Shown: positions 4,509 through 8,266 of the stretch, piece by piece
How the letters are laid out: every line of letters begins with the position of its first letter
How positions within the stretch are numbered: position 1 is the first letter of the stretch
Assembly (NCBI GenBank): GCA_934408705.1
Contig: CAKRVL010000104.1
Location: forward strand, 1 to 8,266
Length of the DNA stretch: 8,266 bases
Source of the DNA: an uncultured Blautia sp.
GTDB lineage: Bacteria > Bacillota > Clostridia > Lachnospirales > Lachnospiraceae
Reading direction: 5' to 3'
The notes under the pieces: model-generated
The model's input: the letters and a program-made list of their open reading frames with translations, nothing else
Told to the model about the DNA's origin: nothing
The model's database searches: none
Program-made: the position numbers and the translations under genes

Positions 4509-6593
4509 TTAATACAACTTCGCACCTGCCGGAATATGGTTATCCACCATCAGAAGATGAAGCTTCTCTTCTCCCTCTTCCTCGTGAATAGCGCTAAGCA
4601 GCATTCCACAGGATTCAATTCCCATCATGGCTCTTGGCGGCAGGTTGGTGATGGCGATCAGGGTCTTGCCGACCAGTTCTTCCGGCTCGTAGTAAGCGTG
4701 GATTCCGGAAAGGATGGTACGGTCTGTGCCGGTTCCGTCGTCCAGGGTGAACTGGAGAAGTTTCTTGGACTTCTTAACAGCCTCGCAGGCTTTTACCTTA
4801 ACAGCACGGAAATCAGACTCGCTGAAAGTATCGAAGTCTACCTGCTCTTCGAACAGCGGCTCAATCTGTACTTTGGAGAAGTCAATCTTCTCGTTTGCAG
4901 TAAAGAAGCCATTGTTGTCACCAGCTGGTGCAGCAGCTTCTGCGCTCTCTGCGGAAGCAGCGCCAGCAGACTGAGCAGCATTGTTTGCTTCGTTCTTAGC
5001 AGCACCCTGGGACTTCATTGTCGGGAACAGAAGTACGTCACGGATTGCCAGACTGTCAGTAAGCAGCATAACCAGACGGTCGATACCATATCCGATACCA
5101 CCTGTCGGAGGCATACCAATCTCCAGTGCATTCAGGAAGTCTTCGTCTGTGTGGTTTGCTTCCTCGTCACCTGCGTCAGCAAGAGCATCCTGTGCTTTGA
5201 AACGCTCTCTCTGATCGATCGGATCGTTCAGCTCGGAATAAGCATTACACATTTCCCATGTATTGATGAACAGCTCGAAACGCTCTACCTTATTCGGATC
5301 AGAAGGTTTCTTCTTGGTCAGCGGAGAAATCTCAATCGGATGATCCATGATAAAGGTTGGCTGGATCAGCTCTTTCTCACAGTATTCCTCGAAGAACAGA
5401 TTGATGATATCGCCCTTCTTATGGCGCTCTTCATATTCAATATGATGCTCAGCTGCAAGCTTCTTAGCAGCCTCATCATCTGCAACCTCATCAAAATCAA
5501 TGCCTGCATATTTCTTAATCGCATCATTCATAGTCAGACGCGCGAACGGTTTACCGAGGTCGATCTCAATACCATTGTAAGAGATCTTTGTGGAACCGCA
5601 TACCTTCTCTGCCAGATAACGGAACATGGATTCAGTCAGTTCCATCATTCCCTCATAATCTGTATAAGCCTGATAAAGCTCCATCAGAGTGAATTCCGGA
5701 TTATGACGGGTATCAACACCTTCATTACGGAATACACGACCAATCTCATAAACTCTTTCAAGTCCACCTACGATCAGTCTCTTCAGATAAAGCTCCAGTG
5801 AAATACGAAGCTTAACATCTTCATTCAGGGCATTATAGTGTGTCTCAAATGGTCTGGCAGCTGCACCACCAGCATTAGAAACCAGCATAGGGGTTTCAAC
5901 TTCCATGAAATCACGGTCTGCAAGGAAATTACGAATCTCCTTAAGAACCTTGGAACGCTTGATAAATACATTCTTGCTTTCCTGGTTCATGATCAGATCT
6001 ACGTATCTCTGACGATAACGCATATCAGTATCTGTCAGTCCGTGGAATTTCTCAGGAAGAATCTGTAAGCTCTTGGAAAGAAGAGTCATATTCTCCGCAT
6101 GAATAGAGATCTCACCGGTTCTGGTTCTGAATGCAAAGCCTTCCAAACCGAAGATATCACCAATATCGGATTTCTTAAAATCTGCGTAAGCATCTGCTCC
6201 AATAGCATCCTTTGCTACATATACCTGAATACTTCCCTGTAAATCCTGGATATTGCAGAAAGAAGCTTTTCCCATAACTCTCTTGAACATCATACGTCCA
6301 GCAATTGCCACATGGATCGGGCTGGCATCCATAATACTTCTTCTCTCTTCATAATCCTTCTTCAGAGCTTCTCTTGCCTGCTCTTCATCAAGGCTGGACA
6401 CATCTGGCTCATTGTGATCCTTAAGGAGCTCTGCCTCATGCGCTTCATAAAGCTTCTTCACTTCCAGTGAATGATGTGTCTGGTTAAATTTTGTTATCTG
6501 AAATGGATCCTTGCCATTGGCCTGAAGCTCCGCCAGTTTATCACGGCGGATTTTCAGAAGCTGATTCAGATCCTGGTTCTTCTGTTCTGCCAC
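4509..6593 (-). CDS. lysS: Lysyl-tRNA synthetase, class II, with C-terminal tRNA-binding domain
   Basis: It charges tRNA-Lys with lysine using ATP in the cytosol. The 694 residues run as an N-terminal OB-fold anticodon-binding domain (about 90-180); a class II catalytic core with motif 1 around [15 protein letters not shown] (223-237), [15 protein letters not shown] (242-256), motif 2 [16 protein letters not shown] (286-301) and motif 3 [12 protein letters not shown] (499-510); a low-complexity Ala/Glu linker (about 527-565); and a Trbp111/EMAP-II-like domain (about 585-694) with DFRAVKV and [17 protein letters not shown]. Ordinary bacterial LysRS is about 490-500 residues, so the extra domain adds roughly 170. 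The start is GTG at 6591-6593, supported by GGGAGG seven bases upstream; that site begins right after the greA stop, so the genes are coupled. The linker contains the 61-bp repeat shared with the displaced copy at 2326-2826, so this C-terminus may come from a mobile element. Confidence 0.96.
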   Translation of the reverse strand: MAEQKNQDLNQLLKIRRDKLAELQANGKDPFQITKFNQTHHSLEVKKLYEAHEAELLKDHNEPDVSSLDEEQAREALKKDYEERRSIMDASPIHVAIAGRMMFKRVMGKASFCNIQDLQGSIQVYVAKDAIGADAYADFKKSDIGDIFGLEGFAFRTRTGEISIHAENMTLLSKSLQILPEKFHGLTDTDMRYRQRYVDLIMNQESKNVFIKRSKVLKEIRNFLADRDFMEVETPMLVSNAGGAAARPFETHYNALNEDVKLRISLELYLKRLIVGGLERVYEIGRVFRNEGVDTRHNPEFTLMELYQAYTDYEGMMELTESMFRYLAEKVCGSTKISYNGIEIDLGKPFARLTMNDAIKKYAGIDFDEVADDEAAKKLAAEHHIEYEERHKKGDIINLFFEEYCEKELIQPTFIMDHPIEISPLTKKKPSDPNKVERFELFINTWEMCNAYSELNDPIDQRERFKAQDALADAGDEEANHTDEDFLNALEIGMPPTGGIGYGIDRLVMLLTDSLAIRDVLLFPTMKSQGAAKNEANNAAQSAGAASAESAEAAAPAGDNNGFFTANEKIDFSKVQIEPLFEEQVDFDTFSESDFRAVKVKACEAVKKSKKLLQFTLDDGTGTDRTILSGIHAYYEPEELVGKTLIAITNLPPRAMMGIESCGMLLSAIHEEEGEEKLHLLMVDNHIPAGAKLY
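4967..5027. repeat. Putative attachment-site repeat, copy inside intact lysS
   Basis: This block encodes LysRS residues around 523-543, the junction between the catalytic core and the linker. It matches 2742-2802 at 59 of 61 positions, with 37 identical bases at 4967-5003 and 17 more at 5011-5027. Differences are at 5004 and 5010. An element recombining here would exchange the whole C-terminal domain without breaking the catalytic core. Confidence 0.7.
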
Positions 6594-6606
6594 TTTTGTG
6601 CCTCCC

Positions 6607-7089
6607 TTAAATATTACGCTGGATTTCCAGCACTTTATATTTCATGATACCGGTTGGCAGTTCTACTTCTACAATATCGCCTGTATGTGCACCTATAAGT
6701 GCCCTTCCTACAGGAGATTCGTTAGAAATCTTACCTTCCAGGCTGTTTGCCTCAGAGGAACCAACCAACTTCAGTTCTATATCTTCTTCAAACTCAAAGT
6801 CATGTACTTTAACCTTACATCCTACGCTGATCTTGTCAAGATCTACTTCATCCTCAACAACAACCTCAGCATTCTTCAGGATCTTCTCAATTTCTTCAAT
6901 ACGTGCTTCGATATCTCTCTGCTCATCTTTAGCTGCATCGTACTCTGCATTCTCGGACAGGTCTCCCTGCTCTCTTGCTTCTTTAATCTTACCTGCTACT
7001 TCTTTTCTTTTTACTACCTTTAAATCATGCAGCTCTTCTTCCAGTTTTTTAAGTCCTGCATAGGTTAGTAAGTTCTTCTTTTCTTCCAT
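6607..7089 (-). CDS. greA: Transcription elongation factor GreA
   Basis: GreA binds the secondary channel of RNA polymerase and stimulates cleavage of backtracked transcripts. The 160 residues match the usual length of about 158. The N-terminal coiled coil (about 10-75) includes [20 protein letters not shown] (38-57), the family signature with the acidic tip residues that coordinate metal. The C-terminal FKBP-like domain contains [15 protein letters not shown] (124-138) and ends [12 protein letters not shown] chose the ATG at 7087-7089 ([20 protein letters not shown]) because it matches the family start and has AAGG five bases and GGGAG 12 bases upstream. The same frame stays open for 42 more codons upstream, but that part is unlike GreA and basic. 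It is the first gene of the greA-lysS operon, with 13 bases between them, a frequent arrangement in Firmicutes. Confidence 0.96.
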   Translation of the reverse strand: MEEKKNLLTYAGLKKLEEELHDLKVVKRKEVAGKIKEAREQGDLSENAEYDAAKDEQRDIEARIEEIEKILKNAEVVVEDEVDLDKISVGCKVKVHDFEFEEDIELKLVGSSEANSLEGKISNESPVGRALIGAHTGDIVEVELPTGIMKYKVLEIQRNI

Positions 7090-7179
7090 TATAGCCTTAC
7101 TCCCTTTCATTCCGGCGGCATCTGTCGCGCCCCGGGTCATACACTTCTTATATGCTGTTTCTCCTGAAAAATTCCTTCT

Positions 7180-7200
7180 GCTATGACATTTCTTCATAGC
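7180..7200 (-). other. Small hairpin in the greA leader
   Basis: GCTATGA (7180-7186) and TCATAGC (7194-7200) are perfect complements around a seven-base loop, in the roughly 155-base untranslated leader between the greA promoter and start codon. A second small stem, CCCTT/AAGGG, lies at 7208-7220. No known riboswitch or leader-peptide attenuator is recognised. Confidence 0.35.
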
Positions 7201-7252
7201 ACTGAATCCCTTCAAAAGGGCATAAATTCACTAGGATATTCACAGTTTCATC

Positions 7253-7281
7253 ATTATAGCTAAATCAAGAGGCATTGTCAA
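7253..7281 (-). promoter_or_regulatory. Consensus sigma-A promoter of greA-lysS
   Basis: On the minus strand TTGACA (7276-7281) and TATAAT (7253-7258) are separated by exactly 17 bp, an exact match to the vegetative consensus. Transcription should start near 7246, leaving a leader of about 155 bases before greA. Strong, constitutive expression is expected. Confidence 0.92.
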
Positions 7282-7296
7282 GACAGAATTTGGCGC

Positions 7297-7342
7297 AAAA
7301 AAGCTGCCGCAAAACCATGTTTTCAATGATTCTGCGGCAGCT
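7297..7342 (-). terminator. Rho-independent terminator of hsp20
   Basis: AGCTGCCGCA (7302-7311) and TGCGGCAGCT (7333-7342) form a perfect 10-bp GC-rich stem. On the minus strand the stem is followed by six T (A run at 7297-7302). It lies 50 bases after the hsp20 stop and just upstream of the greA promoter, separating the two transcription units. Confidence 0.92.
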
Positions 7343-7391
7343 CACATCATATTACATTATCCTTCTGAAATATACTTCTAAGGGAAAAGCT

Positions 7392-7859
7392 TTATCCTTC
7401 AATGGCAATGTGTTTCTTCTCTTCTACTGCTGGTTTCGCTTCTTTCTTCGGAACAAACAGCTTCAGAATACCATGCTTGAACTCAGCCTTAATATCCTCC
7501 TGCTGAACATTCTCACCTACATAGAAGCTTCGGCTGCAGGCACCTGCATAACGCTCCCTGCGGATATAATGTCCGGATTCTTTCTCCTGCTCATCTTTAT
7601 CCAGACCTTTCTCAGCACTGATGGTAAGGTAACCGTTCTCCAGTGAAGCCTTAATCTCATCCTTGGTAAATCCAGGAAGATCAACAACCAGCTGGTAACC
7701 ATTATCAGTTTCCTTAATATCTGTCTTCATAACGTGGCTGGCTCTCTTACCGTAAAGCTTTTTCTCAGCATCCTTCATTGCTTTATCATCATAATAGAAT
7801 GGAAAATCATTAAAGAAATCATCGAACAAATTCTCTCCAAAAATACTAGGCATTAACAT
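7392..7859 (-). CDS. Small heat-shock protein, Hsp20/alpha-crystallin family
   Basis: An ATP-independent holdase that keeps unfolding proteins soluble under stress and works as cytosolic oligomers. The 155 residues fit the family. A variable N-terminus with phenylalanine-rich LFDDFFNDFPFYYDD (11-25) is followed by the alpha-crystallin domain at about 44-138, with VDLPGFTKDEIKASLENGYL (59-78), RRERYAGACSRSFYVGE (100-116) and the A-x-x-x-x-G-I-L type motif AEFKHGILKL (125-134). The C-terminal HIAIEG (150-155) supplies the I-x-I anchor used for oligomerisation. The start at 7857-7859 has AAAGGAGAG upstream; a second ATG two codons later is less well placed. It forms a single-gene unit with its own promoter, CIRCE-like operator and terminator, so heat-inducible control by HrcA is likely. 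Confidence 0.95.
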   Translation of the reverse strand: MLMPSIFGENLFDDFFNDFPFYYDDKAMKDAEKKLYGKRASHVMKTDIKETDNGYQLVVDLPGFTKDEIKASLENGYLTISAEKGLDKDEQEKESGHYIRRERYAGACSRSFYVGENVQQEDIKAEFKHGILKLFVPKKEAKPAVEEKKHIAIEG

Positions 7860-7978
7860 AAGTCATCTCTCCTTTTTATATATGCTGTTTACCTTGTTTC
7901 CTGGAACTCAGGTGGTAGGGAATTCATAAAGCCTTTCGCTTTTGCTTTCTTTTTATCCCCTTCCTTTGTTCTAGCTGT

Positions 7979-8007
7979 AATATAACACTTATTGTTAGCA
8001 ATGTCAA
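7979..8007 (-). promoter_or_regulatory. hsp20 promoter
   Basis: On the minus strand TTGACA (8002-8007) and TATATT (7979-7984) are spaced by 17 bp. The leader to the hsp20 start is about 110 bases. The -35 box lies inside the CIRCE-like operator, so repressor binding would block polymerase. Confidence 0.85.
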
Positions 8008-8021
8008 GAGGTGAGTGCTAA
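7995..8021. promoter_or_regulatory. CIRCE-like operator (HrcA site)
   Basis: The right arm GAGTGCTAA (8013-8021) is a perfect CIRCE half. The left arm TTAGCAATG (7995-8003) matches the consensus TTAGCACTC in its first six bases. The arms are exactly nine bases apart, as in true CIRCE elements. The three altered bases coincide with the -35 hexamer (8002-8007) and its edge, as if the promoter had constrained them. Confidence 0.8.
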
Positions 8022-8058
8022 TTTCACAATTTCTTCACATTTCACCCTTAAATGAAAA

Positions 8059-8117
8059 ACTAACTTCCACCTTTAGTCTGTTTTGTTCTACATTAGGAAC
8101 TGGGGGTGGAAGTTAGT
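8059..8117. repeat. 13-bp inverted repeat beside the IS30-like gene
   Basis: ACTAACTTCCACC (8059-8071) and GGTGGAAGTTAGT (8105-8117) are perfect complements with 33 bases between, which contain a smaller imperfect hairpin at about 8086-8101. On the minus strand the stem is followed by TTTTTCATTT, so it could end transcription from the right. The right arm continues as CTTGCAAT, reminiscent of IS30-family ends, so one or both arms may be terminal repeats of the insertion sequence. Confidence 0.65.
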
Positions 8118-8218
8118 CTTGCAATCGTTTATTCTATAAGAAATACCAGGGCTCCTCTCTGGTCATATCCTCCAACTACCGGAAATGGGATATTTTTATT
8201 GTATAGGAGGATTCATTT

Positions 8219-8266
8219 ATGTCTACTAAAGCTACTGGAAACAAAAAACACCTTACCCTTGCTGAT
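8219..8266 (+). CDS. Start of an IS30-family-like transposase, cut by the right edge
   Basis: The only plus-strand gene. An ATG at 8219 follows GGAGG at about eight bases, and the frame is open to the edge with 16 residues: MSTKATGNKKHLTLAD. The KHLTLxDR-type opening is what I know from IS30-family transposases, whose N-terminal helix-turn-helix begins with K-H-L-T-L-x-D/E-R. Only this segment is visible, so the DDE catalytic core cannot be checked. The opposite orientation to every neighbour and the palindrome upstream fit an inserted element. The upstream 100 bases contain no other gene and would be the left end of the insertion sequence. Confidence 0.55.
   Translation, partial: MSTKATGNKKHLTLAD

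Noticed and set aside
4500..5801. Long 433-codon open frame on the plus strand
   Set aside because: It is antisense to lysS, rich in Cys, Ser and Leu in the pattern of a shadow frame, has no ribosome site and no recognisable domain.
6598..7063. Two plus-strand open frames of about 140 codons
   Set aside because: Both lie antisense to greA; the low-complexity serine and phenylalanine runs reflect the coding bias of the opposite strand.
7275..7646. Plus-strand 123-codon frame
   Set aside because: Antisense to hsp20 and crossing its terminator; no ribosome site.
1..8266. tRNA, rRNA or known riboswitch
   Set aside because: No cloverleaf or conserved riboswitch core was seen on either strand, in particular none at the integration junctions; covariance-model scanning was not possible here.

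Overview
The window looks like a chromosomal segment of a Gram-positive, moderately AT-rich anaerobe of the Clostridia, most plausibly Lachnospiraceae. The evidence is strong AGGAGG-type ribosome sites throughout, a near-ideal sigma-A promoter in front of greA, a CIRCE-like (HrcA) operator in front of an Hsp20 gene, and a lysyl-tRNA synthetase carrying a C-terminal Trbp111/EMAP-type tRNA-binding domain. Almost every gene is on the minus strand, so transcription runs from right to left. The family-level placement is an inference.

Right part (about 4.5-8.0 kb) is a core housekeeping block: hsp20 (own promoter with an overlapping CIRCE-like site, own terminator), then greA and lysS as one operon behind a TTGACA-17-TATAAT promoter. 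At the extreme right edge a plus-strand gene begins whose 16 visible residues look like an IS30-family transposase. A 13-bp palindrome lies just upstream of it.

Middle part (about 2.3-5.0 kb) is a probable small integrative element in the 3' part of lysS. A second, 5'-truncated and diverged copy of the lysS 3' end lies at 2326-2826. The two copies are almost identical only over about 61 bp (2742-2802 and 4967-5027, 59/61), which is the expected pattern for attachment sites created by an element that supplies its own replacement gene end. Between the two lies a compact two-gene cargo: a DUF4869 protein and a P-loop ATPase with a TOPRIM-like C-terminal half. It is followed by three exact 11-bp repeats that look like integrase arm sites. 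No integrase body survives. This pair is the best candidate here for an undescribed system, possibly anti-phage defence.

Left part (about 0.9-2.3 kb) is a graveyard of mobile-element control genes: a rho-independent terminator, a truncated DUF6462-like excisionase-type gene, a frameshifted excisionase, a TnpV-like remnant, a short winged-helix-like remnant, and three more short-period repeat arrays (10-12 bp). I see no gene in 1521-1680. The far left (1-851) holds a small three-gene minus-strand cluster: a 43-residue protein, a SAM-dependent methyltransferase, and the start of an overlapping gene that runs off the edge.

Taken together, the sequence reads as successive accretion of integrative elements behind lysS, with cargo genes retained and recombination genes decayed. 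All identifications rest on reading motifs by eye; no database search was possible.
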